Source: Aristolochia californica (taxonomy: Eukaryota > Streptophyta > Magnoliopsida > Piperales > Aristolochiaceae). Taken from it: a DNA stretch of 64,000 nt. Both the position numbers and the translations under genes were made by a program. Below the pieces are notes generated by a model. That model was not told the origin of the DNA and did no database searches. It worked only from the letters and a program-made list of their open reading frames with translations. The DNA lies in contig JARWKL010000006.1 of the NCBI GenBank assembly GCA_029961685.1, positions 11,724,748 to 11,788,747 of the forward strand, in the 5' to 3' direction. Below, in pieces: positions 29,450-44,600 of the stretch. Each line of letters starts with the position of its first letter. Position 1 is the stretch's first letter.

Positions 29450-32400
29450 TAGTTTTTATATTCTAGGTTTTAAACTAAGTGTTGACTCTTAATCCATAAG
29501 TCATTTCTTACAAAAAAAATAGCCCGTTACGCATGATAAATCTCTTTACAATAATCTATGATTGTTAGGTCAACTTTTTATTAGTTGACAAAATAATGGC
29601 TTGTTTGACTTGGGTAAATATCCCAAAGCACGTTCACTAGATAATTTAATGAGCGTTCATTATTCTCTTTTAAATGTTTGGATACATAGGTCATTTGCAT
29701 CTTTAAAATGTGAAGAAAAGTCTTTCTTATAAAATTCCAAGCCATTAGGGTTGAACTAGCGGAATTTCCCAAACTTGGATAACTAAACTTTTGCATTCAT
29801 TTGTGGTGTGTGATTAAATTTTCTTAACTTGCATTTGTTACTGTTTTAAATGTTTTGCATACATCAACTCTACAATTTTCATTTTGTTGTGATCAATTTA
29901 CGTTTTCATCTCTTTTCTTGTTTATGATATGAAACTTATGTTTTGATTTAAGACAAAAATTATACATCTAAAATTGAAAGGCTCAATGCAAAATAATTCC
30001 AAAAAGTGTCTATAATTTTTAGGGATCGTAAACTCTTTTTGTTTTTTATATATTAGGTTTTGCAATCGTCGAGAAATGGGGGAGGCGGAGGATGTTTAAA
30101 CTGAGCGTTGACTCGCAATCCATAAGTCATTTTCTTACAAAAATATAGACCTTTACACATGATATATCGCTTTACAATCATCTATGATTGTTAAGTCAGC
30201 TTTTCATAAGTGCGCAAAATAATGGCTTATTTGACTCAGGTAAATATCCCACCGCACGTTCACTTGAGAATTTAATGAGCGTTTGTTATTCTCTTTAAAA
30301 GTTGTTGATCCATAGGTTATTTGCATCTTTAACTCTTTTCTGGCGTGCATATCCATTTTTAAAACATGTGTAGAAATCTCTTTCTTATAAAATTCCAAGC
30401 TATTAGGGTTGATCTAGTTGAATTTCCAAAACATGGATAACAATATTTTGTATTCATTTGTGGTGTGTGAATAAATTTTATTTACTTGCATTTTTTATTG
30501 TTTTAATCTTTTTCCATACATAAACTCTAAATTTCATTTTGTATTGATCTATTTGCGTTTTCATCTCTTTTCTCGTTTACGAGATAAAGGGATAGCGGAA
30601 ACGCAAGTTTTGATTTAAGTAAAAAGTATACATCTAAAATGGAAATGCACAATGCACAAATGTAGAGGGAGATAATTCCAAAAGGTGTTTGTAATTTTTA
30701 GGGATTGTAAACTCTTTCTAGTTTTTATATATTAGGTTTTGGAATTGCCTGGAAAAGGGTGAGGCGGGGGATTTTTAAACTGAGTGTGGACTCCTAATCC
30801 ATAAGTCATTTTTTACAAAAATATAGACCGTTATGCATGATAAATCTCTTTACAATCATCTATGATTGTTAGGTCAACTTTTTATTAGTGGGAAAAATAA
30901 TGGCTTGTTTGACTCGGGTAAATATCCCAAAGCACATTCACTTGATAATTTAAGGAGAATTTGTTATTCTCTTTAAAATGTATGGATACCTAGGTCTTTT
31001 GCATCTTTAACAGGTTTCGAACAGCATAAGAATTTTTAAAACATGTGAAGAAAAGTCTTTCTTATAAAATTCCAAGCCATAAGGGTTGGACTAGCGGAAT
31101 TTCCCAAACTTGGATAACTAAACTTTTGTGTGCATTTGTGGTGTGTGACTAAATTTTCTTAACTTACATTTTTTACTGTTTTAAATGTTTTGCATACATC
31201 AACTCTACAATTTTCATTTTGTTTTGATCTATTTCCGTTTTCATCCCTTTTAATTTTTTACCTGATGAAGGGGAACTGGAAACTTATGTTTTGATTTAAG
31301 AAAAAAATTATACATCTAAAATGGAAATGCTCAATGCACAAATGTAGTGTTATATAATTCCAAAAAGTTTCTATAATTTTTAGGGATCGTAAAGTCTTTT
31401 TATTTTTTATATATTAGATTTTGCAATCGTTGAGAAATGGGGGAGGCAGGGGATGTTTTAACTGAGCGTTGACTCGCAATCCATAAGTTATTTCTTACAA
31501 AAATATAGACCATTATGCATGATATATCGCTTTACAATCATCTATGATTGTTAAGTCAACTTTTTGTAAGTGCGCAAAATAATGGCTTGTTTGACTCAGG
31601 TAAATATCCCACCGCACATTGTCTTGAGAGTTTAATGAGCCTTTTTTATTCTCTTCAAAATGTGTGGATCCATAGGTCGTTTTCATCTTTAACTTGTTTC
31701 AGGCATGCATATCCATTTTTAATACATGTGTAGAAATCTCTTTGTAATAAAATTCCAAGCTATTAGGGTTGAACTAGTGGAATTTCCCAAACTTGGAAAA
31801 CAATACTTTTGTATTCATTTGTGGTGTGTGAATAAATTTTATTCACTTACATTTGTTTTTGTTTTAACTTTTTTCATACATAAACTCTAAAATTTTTATT
31901 TTGTTGTGATCTATTTGCGTTTTCATCTCTTTTCTTGTTTACGAGATAAAGGGGTAATGGAAACGCAAGTTTTGATTTAAGAAAAAAGTATACATCTAAA
32001 ATGGAAATGCACAATGCAAAAATGTAGTGGGCAATAATTCAAAAAAGTGTGTGTAATTTTTAGGTATTAAACTCTTTCTAGTTTTTATATATTAGGCTTT
32101 GCAATCGTCGAGAAAAGGGGGTGGCGAGGGATTTTTAAATTGAGTGTTGACTCCCAATCCATAAGTCATTTCTTACAAAAATATAGCCTGTTACGCATGA
32201 TAAATCTCTTTACAATCATCTATGATTTTTAGGTCAACTTTTTATTAGTGGGCAAAATAATGGCTTGTTTGGCTCAGGTAAATATCCCAAAACACGTTCA
32301 CTTGATAATTTAATGAACGTTGGTTATTCTCTTTAAAATGTTTAGATACATAGGTCATTTTCATCTTTAACATGTTTCAAACATGCATAAGTATTTTTAA

Positions 32401-33250
32401 AACGTGTGAAGAAATGTCTTTCTTATAAAATTCCAACCCATTAGGGTTGAAACAGCAGAATTTCCCAAACATGAATTACTAAAATTTTGTGTTCGTTTGT
32501 AGTGTGTGATTAAATTTTCTTAAATTACATTTGTTACTGTTTTAAACGTTTTGAATACATCACCTCTACAATTTTCCTTTTGTTGTGATCTATTTGCGTT
32601 TTCATCTCTTTTCTTGTTTACGAGATGAAGGGGGACAAGAAACTTATGTTTTGATTTAAGAAAAAAATCATATGTCTAAAATGGAAATGCTCAATGGACA
32701 AATGTAGTCGGAGATAATTCCAAAAAGTTTCTATAATTTTTAGGGATTGTAAACTCTTTTTATTTTTTATATATTTGGTTTTGCAATCGTCGAGAAACGG
32801 GGGAGGCGGGGTATGTTTAAACTGAGCGTTGACTCGCAATCCATAAGTCATTTCTTACAAAAATATAGACCGTTACGCATGATATATCGCTTTACAATCT
32901 TCTATGATTGTTAAGTCAGCTTTTCGTAAGTGCTCAAAATAATGGCTTGTTTGACTCAGGAAAATATCCCACCACACGTTCACTTGAGAATTTAATGAGC
33001 GTTTTTATTCTCTTTAAAAGGTGTGGATTCATAGGTCATTTGCATCTTTAACTAGTTTCGGGCATGCATATCCATTTTTAAAACTTGTGTAGAAATCTCT
33101 TTCTTATAAAATTCCAAGATATTAGGGTTGAACTAGTGAAATTTCTCAAACTTGGATAACAAAACTTTTGTCTTCATTTGTGGTGTGTGAATAAATTTTC
33201 TTTTCTGACATTTGTTTTTGTTTTAAACTTTTTCCACACATAAACTTTAA
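29450..33250. repeat. Dimeric higher-order repeat, ~1,360 bp period
   Basis: Two monomer variants alternate. Variant A has CAACTTTTTATTAG, CCCAAAGCACGTTCACTTGA, GGATAACTAAAC and GCATACATCAACTCTACAA, with units at about 29571, 30875 and 32235. Variant B has TTAAGTCAGCTTTTCGTAAG or a close relative, TGCGCAAAATAATGG and a GATATATCGC dyad flank, with units at about 30191, 31551 and 32911. B-to-B spacing is 1,360 bp both times. A-to-A is 1,304 (shortened by deletions) and 1,360. The block is thus about three copies of an A-B dimer. Related A-B pairs recur near 41.9-42.7 kb. Confidence 0.75.
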
Positions 33251-34859
33251 AATTTTCATTTTTTTATGATCTGTTTTCCGTTTATGAAAATAGTAAACAT
33301 CTAAAATGGAAATGCACAATGCACAAATGTAGAGGAAGATAATTCAAAAAAATGTTTGTAATTTTTAGGGATTGTAAACTCTTTTTAGTTTTTATATAAT
33401 TGGTTTTGCAAATGTCGGGAAAAGGGGGAGGCGGGAAAATTTTAAACTAGTGTTGACTCTCAATCCATAAGTCATTTCTTAAAAAAATAAAGCCTATTAC
33501 ACATGAAAAAATGCTTTACAATCATCTATGATTGTTTGGTCAGCTTTTTGTAAGTGGGCAAAATAATGGCATGTTTGACTCTTGTATATATCCCACAGCA
33601 GTTCACTTGAGAATTTAATGAGCGTTTGTTATTCTCTTTAAAAGGTTTGGATCCATTGGTCATTTGCATCTTCAACATATTTCAGGCATACATATCCATT
33701 TTTAAAACATGTGTAGAAATCTCTTCCTTATAAAATTCCAAGCTATTATGGTTGAACTTGTGGAATTTCCAAAACAAGGATAAGAAAACTTTTGTGTTCA
33801 TTTGTGGTATGTGAATAAATTTTCCTCATTTACCTTTGTTATTTTTTTAACCTTTTTCCATACATAAACTCTAAAATTTTAATTTTGTTGTGATCTGTTT
33901 GCGTTTTAATCTCTTTTCTTATTTATGAGCTGAAGGGGAAGTGGAAACTCATGTTTTTATTTTAAAAAAAAGTATACATCTAAAATGGAAATGCACAATG
34001 CACAAATGAAGGGGGAGATAATTCCAAAAAGTGTCTGAAATTTTTAGGGATTTAAACTCTTTGTAGTTGTTATATATTAGGTATTGCAGTCGTCGGGAAT
34101 AGGGGGAGGCGAGAGATTTTTAATTAGAGTGTTGACTCCCAATCCATAAGTCATTTCGTAAAAAAATATAGCCCCTTACGCATGATAAATCACTTTATCA
34201 TCTATGATTGTTAGGACAACTTTTTGTAAGTGGGAAAAATAATGGCTTATTTGACTCGGGTAAATATCCCATCACATGTTCACTTGAGAATTTAATGAGC
34301 GTTGGTTGTTATCTTTAAAAGGTTTGGGTCCATAGATCATTTGCATCTTCAATGTGTTTCAAGCATGCATATCCATTTTAAAACATGTGTAGAAAGCTCC
34401 TTCTTTTAAAATTCCAAGCCATTACGGTTGAATAAGTGGAATTTTCCAAACTTGGTTAACAAAACTTTGGTGTTCATTTGTGGTGAGTGAATAAATTTTC
34501 TTTACTTACATTTGTTACTTTTTAAAACTTTTCCCATACTAAAATTTTCATTTGTGATCTATTTGGGTTTCCATCTCTTTTCTTTATTACGAGATGAAGG
34601 GGGAGTGGAAACGCAAGTTTTTATTTAAGAAAAAAATATACATCTAAAATGGAAATGCACAATGCACAAATGTAGAGGGAGATAATTCCAAAAAGTTTTT
34701 GTAATTTTTATGGATTGTAAACACTATTTTTTTTATGTATTAGCTATTACAATCGTCGGGAAAAGGGGGAGGCAGGGGATTTTTAAACTGAGTTTTGACT
34801 CCAAAACCATAAGTCATTTTGTACAAAAATATAGCCTGTTACGCATGATAAATCACTTG

Positions 34860-37800
34860 ACAATCATCTTTGATTGTTAGGTCAGGTTTTTGTAAGTGGG
34901 CAAAATAATGGCTTGTTTGAATTGGGTAAATATGTCATTGCACGTTCATTTGAGAATCTAATGAGCATTTCTTATTATCTTTAAAAGTTTTGGATCCATA
35001 TGTCATTTGCATCTTTAACATGTTTCAGGCATGCATATCCATTTTTAAAACATGTATAGAAATCTCTTTCTTATAAAATTCCAAGTTTTTAGGGTTGAAC
35101 AACTAGAATTTTCCAAACATGGATAACAAAACTTTTGTTTTCATTTGTGGTAAGTGAATAAATTTTTGTTTACTTACATTTGTTATTTTTTAAAAATTTT
35201 TCCATACTTAAACTCTACATTTTTCATTTTTTTGTGATCTATTTGTGTTTTCTTCTCTTTTCTTGTTTACGAGATGAAGGGGGAGTTGAAACTCAAGTTT
35301 TGATTTAAGAAAAATGTATACATCTAAAATGGCAAAGCACAAAGCACAAATGTAGAGGGAGATAATTCCAAAAAGTGTCCGTAGTGTTTAGGGATTGTAA
35401 ACTCTTTCTAGTGTTTATATATTAGGTTTTGCAATTGTGGGGAAAAGGGGAAGGGGCGGGGGGGATTTTTAAACTGAGTGTTGACTCCCAATCCATAAGT
35501 CATTTCTTTCAAAAATATAACCCATTTTGCATGATAAATCACATTAAAAATATCTGTGATTCTTAAGTCAGCATTTTGTAAGTGGTACGAATAATGGCTT
35601 GTTTGACTCGGGTAAATATCCCACCGCATGTTCACTTGAGATTTTAATGAGCTTTTGTTATTCTCCTTAAAAGGTTTGGATCCATAGGTCATTTGCATCT
35701 TTAACATTTTTCAAGCATGCATATGCCTTTTCAAAACATATGTAGAAATCTCTTTCCTATAAAAATCCAAGCTATTTGGGTTTAACTAGTGGAATTTCCC
35801 AAACATGGATAACAAAATTTTTTTGCTCATTTTTGGTGTGTGAATAAATTTTCCTTAATTACATTTGTTATTGCTTTAAAAATTTTCCATACAAAAATTC
35901 TAAAATTTTCTTTTTGTTGTGATCTATTTACGTTTTCATCTTTTTTTCTGGTTTATGAGATGAAGGGGAAGTGGAAACTCAAGTTTTGATTTTAGAAAAA
36001 ATATTAGTCTAAAACGGAAAAGTACAATGTAAAAATGTAGAGGGAGATAATTCCAAAAAGTGTCTGTAATTTTGAGGGATTGTAAACTCTTTTTAGATTT
36101 TATATATTAGGTTTTGCATTTGTCGGGAAAAAGGGGAGGCGGGGGAATTTTAAACTGAGTGTTGACTCCAAATCCATAAGTCATTTCTTACAAAACTATA
36201 GCTTGTTACTCATGATAAATAACTTTACAATCATCTATAATAGTTAGGTCAACTTTTCGTAACTGGGCTAAATAATGGCTTGTTTGACTCGAGTAAATAT
36301 CCCACTATACGTTCACTTTAGAATTCAATAAACGTTTGTGATTCTCTTTAAAAGGTTTGGAACCATAGGTTATTTGCATTTTTAACATGTTTCACGAATG
36401 CATATCCATTTTTAAAACATGTGTAGAAATCTTTTTCTGATAAAATTCCAAGCAATTAGGCTTTAACAAGTGGAATTTCCCAAACTTGGATAACAATAAT
36501 TTTGTGTTCATTTGTGGTGTGTGAATAAATTTTCGTTACTTACGTTTTTTATTGTTTTAAGCTTTTTCCATACATAAACTCTAAAATTTTCATTTTGTTG
36601 TGATCTATTTGCGTTTTCATCACTTTTCTTGTTTACGAGATAAAGGGGAGTGGAAACGCAAGTTTTGATTTAAGAAAAAATATACATATAAAATGGAAAT
36701 GCACAATGCACAAATGTAGAGAGAGATAATTCCAAAAAGTGTCTATAATTTTTAGGGATTGTAAACTCTTACTAGTTTTTATATATTAGGTTTTGCAATT
36801 GTCGGGAAAAGGGGGTGGCGGAGGATTTTTAAACTGAGTGTTGACTCCCAATCCATAAGTCATTTCTTAAAAAAAGCCCGTTATGGATGATAAATAGCTT
36901 TACAATCATCTATGATTGTTGTTTCAGCTTTTTATATGTGGACAAACTAATGGCATTATTGACTCATGTAAATAAGCCACCGCACATTCTCTTGAGAATT
37001 TAATGAGCGTTTGTTACTCTCTTTAAAAGGTTTGGATCCATTGGTCATTTGCATCTTTAACATGTTTGATGCATGCATATGCATTTTTAAAACATGTGTA
37101 GAAATCTCTTTCTTATAAAATTCCAAGCTATTAGGGTTGAACTAGTGGAATTTCCAAAACTTGGATAACTAAATTTTTGTTTTCATTTGTGGTGTGTAAA
37201 TAAATTTTCTTAACTTACTTTCTTTCTTGTTTTAAACGTTTTCCATACATAAACTCTACAATTTTCATTATGCTGGGATCTATTTGTGTTTTCATCTGTT
37301 TTATTGTTTACGAGATGAAGGGGGAGTGGAAACTGATGTTTTGATTTAAGAAAAAAATTATACATCTAAAATAGAAATTCAAAATTCACATATGTAGTGG
37401 GGGATAATTCCAAAAATTGTCTATAAATTTTAGGGATTGTAAACTCTTTTGATTTTTTATATAATAGGTTTTGCAATCGTCGGGAAAAGAGGGAGGTGAG
37501 TGTTTTTTAAACTGAGTGTTGACTCCCAATCCATAAGACATTTCTTTAAAAAATATAGCCTGTTACGCATGATATATCTCTTTACAATCATCTATGATTG
37601 TTAAGTCAGCTTTTCGTAAGTGCGCAAAATAATGGCTTGTTTGACTTAGGTAAATATCCCACTGCACGTTCACTTGTGAATTTAATGAGCGTTTGTTATT
37701 CTCTTTAAAAGGTTTGGATCCATAGGTTATTTTCATCTTTAACATGTTTCTCGCAAGCATATCCATTTTTAAAACATGTGTAGGAATCTATTTCTAAAAA

Positions 37801-38690
37801 AATTCCAACCTATAAGAGTTGAACTAGTGGAATTTCCCAAACTTGGATAACAAAACTTTTGTGTTCATTTGTGGTGTGTGAATAAATTTTCTTTATTTAC
37901 ATTTGTTATATTTTTAAACTTCGTCCATACATAAACTCTAAAATTTTAATTTTGTTGTGATCTATTTTCTTTTTCATCTCTTTTCTTGTTTACGAGATGA
38001 ACGGGAATTGGAAACTCAAGTTTTGATTTTATAAAAATTATACATCTAAAATGGAAATGCACAATGCACAAATGTAGAGGGAGATAATTCCAAAAAGTGT
38101 CTATAACTTTCGGGATTGTAAACTCTTTTTGGTTTTTATATATTAGGTTTTGCATTCGTCGGGGAAAAGGGGGAGGTATTGGATTTTTAAACTTAGTGTT
38201 GACTCCTAATCCGTAAGTCATTTCTTACAAAGATATAGCCCGTTACACATGATAAATCTCTTTACAAACTTGTATGATTGTTTGGTCAACTTTTTGTATG
38301 TGGGTAAAATAATGGGTTGTTTGACTCGTGTAAATATCCACCGCATGATCACTTGAGAATTTAATGAGCGTTTGTTATTCTTTTTAAAAGGTTTGGATCT
38401 ACAAGTCTTTTGCATCTTTAACATGTTTAAAGCATGCATATCCATTTTTAGAAAAATGTGTAGAAATCTCTTTCTCATAAAATTCCAAGCTATTAGGGTT
38501 GAACTAGTCGAATTTCCTAAACTTGAATAACAAAAATTTTGTGTCCATTTGTGGTGTGTGAATCAATTTTCTTTACTTACATTTGTTATTGTTTTAAAAA
38601 TTTTCGTTACATAAACTCTAAATTTTTCATTTTGTTATGATCTATTTTCATATTCAACTCTTTTCTTGTTTACGAAAAGAAAAGGGAGTG
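34860..38690. repeat. Multi-monomer block, copy 1 of a long-range duplication
   Basis: A run of 5-6 consecutive monomers whose private variants occur in the same order at 45.25-49.08 kb. Examples are GAATTGGGTAAATATG at about 34,918, TAGTGTTTATATATTAGG at about 35,408, a GTTATGGATGATAAATAGC unit at about 36,880, ACTTCGTCCAT at about 37,919 and GAATCAATTTTC at about 38,561. Offsets to the second copy are all close to 10,380-10,390 bp, implying a segmental duplication of about 15 monomers' spacing by unequal exchange or replication-based amplification. Confidence 0.75.
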
Positions 38691-41600
38691 GAAACTGATG
38701 TTTTAATTTAAGAAAAAAGTATACATCTGAAATGGAAATGCACAATGCACAAATTTAGGAGTTAATTCCAAAAAGTGTCTGTAATTTTTAGGGATTGTAA
38801 ACTCTTTGTAGTTTTTATAAATTACGTATTGCAATCGTCGGGAATAGGGGGAGGCGAGAGAGTTTTAAATAGAGTGTTGACACCCAATCCATAAATCATT
38901 TCATACAAAAATATAGCCCCTTACGCATGATAAAGCACATTACAATCATCTATGATTGTTAGGAGAACTTTTTGTAAGTGGGCAAAATAATGGCTTGTTT
39001 GACTGGGGTAAATATCCCATCACACGTTCACTTGAGAATTTAATGAGCGTTGGTTATTATCTTTAAAAGGTTTGGGTCCATAGGTTATTTACATCTTTAA
39101 CATGTTTCAAGCATGCATAACCATTTTTAAAACATGTGTAGAAATCTCTTTCTTATAAGATTCCAAGTTATTACGGTTGAACAAGTGGAATTTCCCAAAC
39201 TTGGTTAACAAAACTTTGGTGTTCTTTTGTGGTGAGTGAATAAATTTTATTTACATACATTTGTTATTTTTTTAAACTTTTCCCATACTGAAACTCTAAA
39301 ATATTCATTTTGTTGTGATCTATTTGCGTTTTCATCTCTTTACTTTATTATGAGATGAAGGGGTAGTGGAAACGGAAATTTTTATGTAAGAAAAAAGTTT
39401 ACATCTAAAATCGAAATGCACAATGCACAAATATAGAGGGAGATAATTCCAAAAAGTGTCTGTAATTTTTAGGGATTGTAAAATCTTTTTAGTTTTCATG
39501 TATTAGCTATTACAATAGTCGGGAAAAAGGGGAAGGCTGGGGATTTTTAAACTGAGTGTTTACTCCCAAACCATAAGTCATTTCGTACAAAAATATAGCT
39601 CGTTACGCATGATAAATTGCTTTACAATCATCTATGATTGTTAGGTCAACTTTTTGATTTAAGAAAAAAAGGTACATCTAAAATGGAAATGCACTATGTA
39701 CAAATGTAAATGGAGATAATTCCAAAGAGTGACTGCCATTTTTAGGGATTGTAAACTCTTTTTAAATTTTATACGTTAGGTTTCGCAATCGTCGGGATGC
39801 GGGGGATTTTTAAACTAAGAGTTGACACCCAATCCATAAGTCATTTCTTACAAAAATATAGCTCGTAAGGTCAGCTTTTGGTAAGTGTGCAAAATCATGG
39901 CTTGTTTGGCTTAGGAAAGTATCCCATCGCACGTTCATTTGAAAATTTAATGAGCATTTATTATTCTTTTTAAAAGGTTTGGATCCATAGATCATATGCA
40001 TCTTTAAAAAGTTTCAAGCATGCATATCCATTTAAAACCTGTCTAGAAATCTCTTTCTTAGAAAATTCCAAGCTATTAGGGTTGAACAAGTGGATTTTCC
40101 CAAACGTGGATAACAATACTTTTGTCTTCATTTGTAGTGTGTATATAAATTTTCTTTACTTACATTTGTTTTTATTTTAAAATTTTCATTTTGTGGTGAT
40201 CTTTTTTCCCGTTTTCATCTCTTTTTTGGTATACGAGATGAAGCGGGAGTGGAGAATCAAGTTTTCGTTTAAGAAAAATGTAAACATATAAAATGGAAAT
40301 GACTAATGCACAAATGAAGAGGAAGATAATCCAAAAAAATTTCTGTAATTTTTTGGGATCCTAAAATCTTTTTAGTCTTTATATATTAGGTTTTACAATC
40401 GTCGGGAAAAGGGGGAGGCGGGGGATTTTTAAACTTAGTGTTGACTCCCAATCCATAAGTCATTTCGTAAAAAACAAAAGCACGTTACGCTTGGTAAATC
40501 TCTTTAAAACCATCTATGAATATTTGGTCAACTTTTTGTAAGTGGGCAAAATAATGGCATGTTTGATAAATATCCCACCGCACGTTCACTTGAGAATTTA
40601 ATGAGCATTTGTTATTCTCTTTTAAAGGTTTGGATCCATAGGTCATTTGCTTCTTTAGAATGTTTAGGCATGCATATCCATTTTTTAAACATGTGTAGAA
40701 ATCTCTTTCTTATAAATTTCCAAGCTATAAGGGTTGAACTAGTAGAATTTCCAAAACTTGGATAACAAAAATTTTGTGTTCATTTGTGGAGAGAATAAAT
40801 TTTCTTTACTTACATTTGTTATTTTTTAAAACTTTTCCCATACTTAAACTCTAAAATTTTCATTTTTTTGTGATCTATTTGTGTTTTCATCTCTTTTCTT
40901 GTTTACGAGATGAAGGGGGAGTTGAAATTCAAGTTTTTAATTAAGAAAAAAAATAAACATCTAAAATGGCAAAACACAATGCACAAATGTAGAGGGAGAT
41001 AACTCAAAAAAGTGTCTGTAGTGTTTAGGGATTGTAAACTCTTTATAGTGTTGATATATTAGGTTTTGCAATCGTCCGGAAAACGGGGAGGGGTTGGGGG
41101 GATTTTTAAACCGAGTGTTGACTCCCAATCCATAAGTCATTTCTTTCAAAAATATAAACCGTTTTGCATGATGAATCGCATTACATTATCTATGATTCTT
41201 AGGTCAGCTTTTTGTAAGTGGTAAGAATATTGGCTTGTTTGACTCAAGTAAATATCCCACCGAACGTTCACTTCAGATTTTAATGAGCGTTTTTTATTCT
41301 CTTTAAAAGGTTTGGAACCATAGCTTATTTGCATCTTTAACGTGTTTGAAGCATGCATATCCATTTTTAAAACAAGTGTAGAAATCTCTTTCTTATAAAA
41401 TTCCAAGCATTTAGGGTTTAACTAGTGGAATTCCCTAAACTTGGATAACAATACTTTGGTGTTCATTTGTGGTGTGTGATTAAATTTTCTTTACTTACAT
41501 TTGTTATTGTTTTAATCTTTTTCCATACATAAACTCTAAAATTTTCATTTTGTTGTGATCTATTTACGTTTTCATCTCTTTTCTTGTTTACGAGATAAAG

Positions 41601-44600
41601 TGGGAGTGGAAATGCAAGTTTTGATTTAAGAAAAAAATATTCATCTAAAATAGAAATGCACAATGCACAATGTAGAGGGAGATAATTCCAAAGAGTTGCT
41701 GTAATTTTTAGGGATTATAAACTCTTTCTAGTTTTTATATATTAGGTTTTGTAATCATCGGGAAAAGGGGGCGGTAGGGGATTTTTAAACTGAGTGTTGA
41801 CTCCCAATCCATCAGTAATTTCTTAAAAAAATATAGCCCGTTACACAAGATAAATCTCTTTACAATCATCTATGATTGTTAGTTCAACTTTTTATTAGTG
41901 CACAAAATAATGGCTTGTTTGACTTGGGTAAATATCCCAAAGCACGTTCACTTGATAATTTAATGAATGTTTGTTATTTTCTTTAAAATGTTTGGATCCA
42001 TAGGTCATTTGCATCTTTAACATGTTTCAAGCATGCTTATGCATTTTTAAAACATGTGTAGAAATTTCTTTCTTATAAAATTCCAAGCCATTAGGGTTGA
42101 ACTAGTGGAATTTCCAAAACTTGTATAACTAAACTTTTGTGTTCATCAGTGGTGTGTGAATAAATTTTCTTAACTTACATTTGTTATTTTTTAAAACTTT
42201 TCCATAGATAAACTGTATAATTTTCATTTTGTTGTGATCTATTTGCGTTTTCATCTCTTTTCTTGTTTACGAGATGACAGGGGAGTGGAAACTGATGTTT
42301 TGATTTAAGAAAAAAATTATACATCTAAAATGGAAATTCACAATGTACAAATGTAGTGGGAGATAATTCCAAAAAGTGTCTATAATTTTTAAGGATCGTA
42401 AACTCTTTTTTTTATATATATTTGGTTTTGCAATCGTTGGGAAAAGGGGGAGGCATGGGATATTTAAACTTTGTGTTGACTTCCAATCCATAAGTCATTT
42501 CTTACGAAAATATAGCTCGTTACGCTTGATATATCGCTTTACAATCATCTATGATTGTTAGGTCAGCTTTTCGTAAGTGCGCAAAATAATGGCTTGTATG
42601 ACTCAGGTAAATTTCCCACCGCACATTCACTTGAGAATTTAATAAGCGATTGTTATTCTCTTTAAAAGTTTTGGATCTATAGGTCATTAGCATCTTTAAC
42701 ATGTTTCACTCACACATATCCATTTTTAAAACATGTGTAGAAATCTCTTTCTTATAAAATTCCAAGCTATTAGGGTTGAACTAGTGGAATTTCCCAAACT
42801 TGGATAACAAAACTTTTGTGTTCATTTCTGGTGGGTAAATAAATTTTCTTTTCTTACATTTTTTTAAAACTTTTTCTACACAAAAACTTTAAAATTTTCA
42901 ATTTGGTGCGATCAATTTTCCGTTTTCATCTCTTTTTTTCTTTAGGAGATGAAGGGGGAGTGGAGACTCAGGTTTTCGTTTAATAAAAAAGTAAACATCT
43001 AAAATAAAAATGCACAATGCACAAATGTAGGGGAAGAAAATTCAAAAAAGTTTATGTAATTTTGAAGGATTGTAAACCCTTTTTAGTTTTTATATATTAG
43101 GTTTTTCAATCGTTGTGAAAAGGGGGAGGCGGGGGATTTTTAAACTTAGTGTCGACTCCCAATCCATAGGTCATTTCTTTAAAAAATAAAGCCCGTTACG
43201 CATGATAAATTGCTTTACAATCATCTATGAGTGTTTTGTCAGCTTTTTGTAAGTGGACAAACTAATGGCTTGTTTGGCTCGTGTAAATATCCCATCTCAC
43301 GTTCTCTTGAGAATTTAATGAGCATTTGTTAATCTCTTTAAAAGGATTGGATCCATAAGTCATTTGCATCTTTAACATGTTTCAGGCATGCATATCCATT
43401 TTTAAAACATGTGTAGAAATCTCTTTCTTATAAAATACCAAGCTATTGGGGTTGATCAAGAGGAATTTCCAAAACTTGGATAAGAAAAATTTTGTGTTCA
43501 TTTGTGGTGTGTGAATAAATTTTCTTTATTTTCAATTTTTATTTTTTAAAACTTTTCTATACTTAAACTCTAAAATTTTAATTTTGTTCTGATCTATTTG
43601 CGTTTTCGTCTCTTTTCTAGTTTATGAGATGAAAGGGAAGTGGAACTCAAGTTTTGATTTTAGAAAAAAGTATACATCTAAAATGGAAACGCACAATCCA
43701 CAATTGTAGAGGAAGATAATTCCAAAAAGTGTCTGTAATTTTTAGGGACTGTAAACTCTTTTTTTTTATATTTTAGGTTTTGCGATCGTTGGGAAAAGGG
43801 GGAGGCGGAGAATTTTTAAACTTAGTGTTGACTCCCAATCCGTAAGTCATTTCATACAAAAAAAATAGCCTGTTATGCATGATAAATTGCTTTACAATCA
43901 TCTATGATTGATAGGTCAGCTTTTTGTAAGTGAGCAAAATAATGGCTTGTTTAACTCGGGTACATATCTCACCCGACATTAACTTGAAAATTTAATGAGA
44001 ATATATTATTATTTTTAAAAGGTTTGGGTCAGTAGGTCATTTTCATCTTTAACTTGTTTCAAGCATGCATATCCATTTTTAAAACATGAGTAGAAATCTC
44101 TTCCTTATAAAATTCCAAGCTATTACGATTGGACCAGAGGAATTTCCAAAACTTGGATAAAAAAACTTTTGTCTTCATTTGAAGTTTGTGAATAAATTTT
44201 TTTTAATTACATTTGTTAATGTTTTAAACGTTTTCCATACATAAACTATAAAAATTTCATTTTGTTGTGATCTATTTGTGTTTTCATCTCTCTTCTTATT
44301 TACAAGATGGAGGAGTGGAAACGCAAATTTTGATTTAAGAAAAACATATACATCTAAAATGGAAATGCACAATGCAAAAATGTAGAAGGAGATAATTCCT
44401 AAAAGTTTTTGTAATTTTTAGGGATTGTAAACTCTTTCTAGTTTTTATATGTTAGGTTTTGCAATCATCGAGAAAAGGGGGAGGCATGGGATTTTAAAAC
44501 TGAGTGTTGACTCCCAATCCATAAGTCATTTATTACAAAAATATAGCCCGATACACATGATAAATCACTTTACAATCATCTATGATTGTTAGGTCAGCTT

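Noticed and set aside
35408..35707. 99-aa minus-strand frame in the satellite
   Set aside because: An extended version of the recurrent 60-codon satellite frame that lacks the usual stop. Non-coding repeat.
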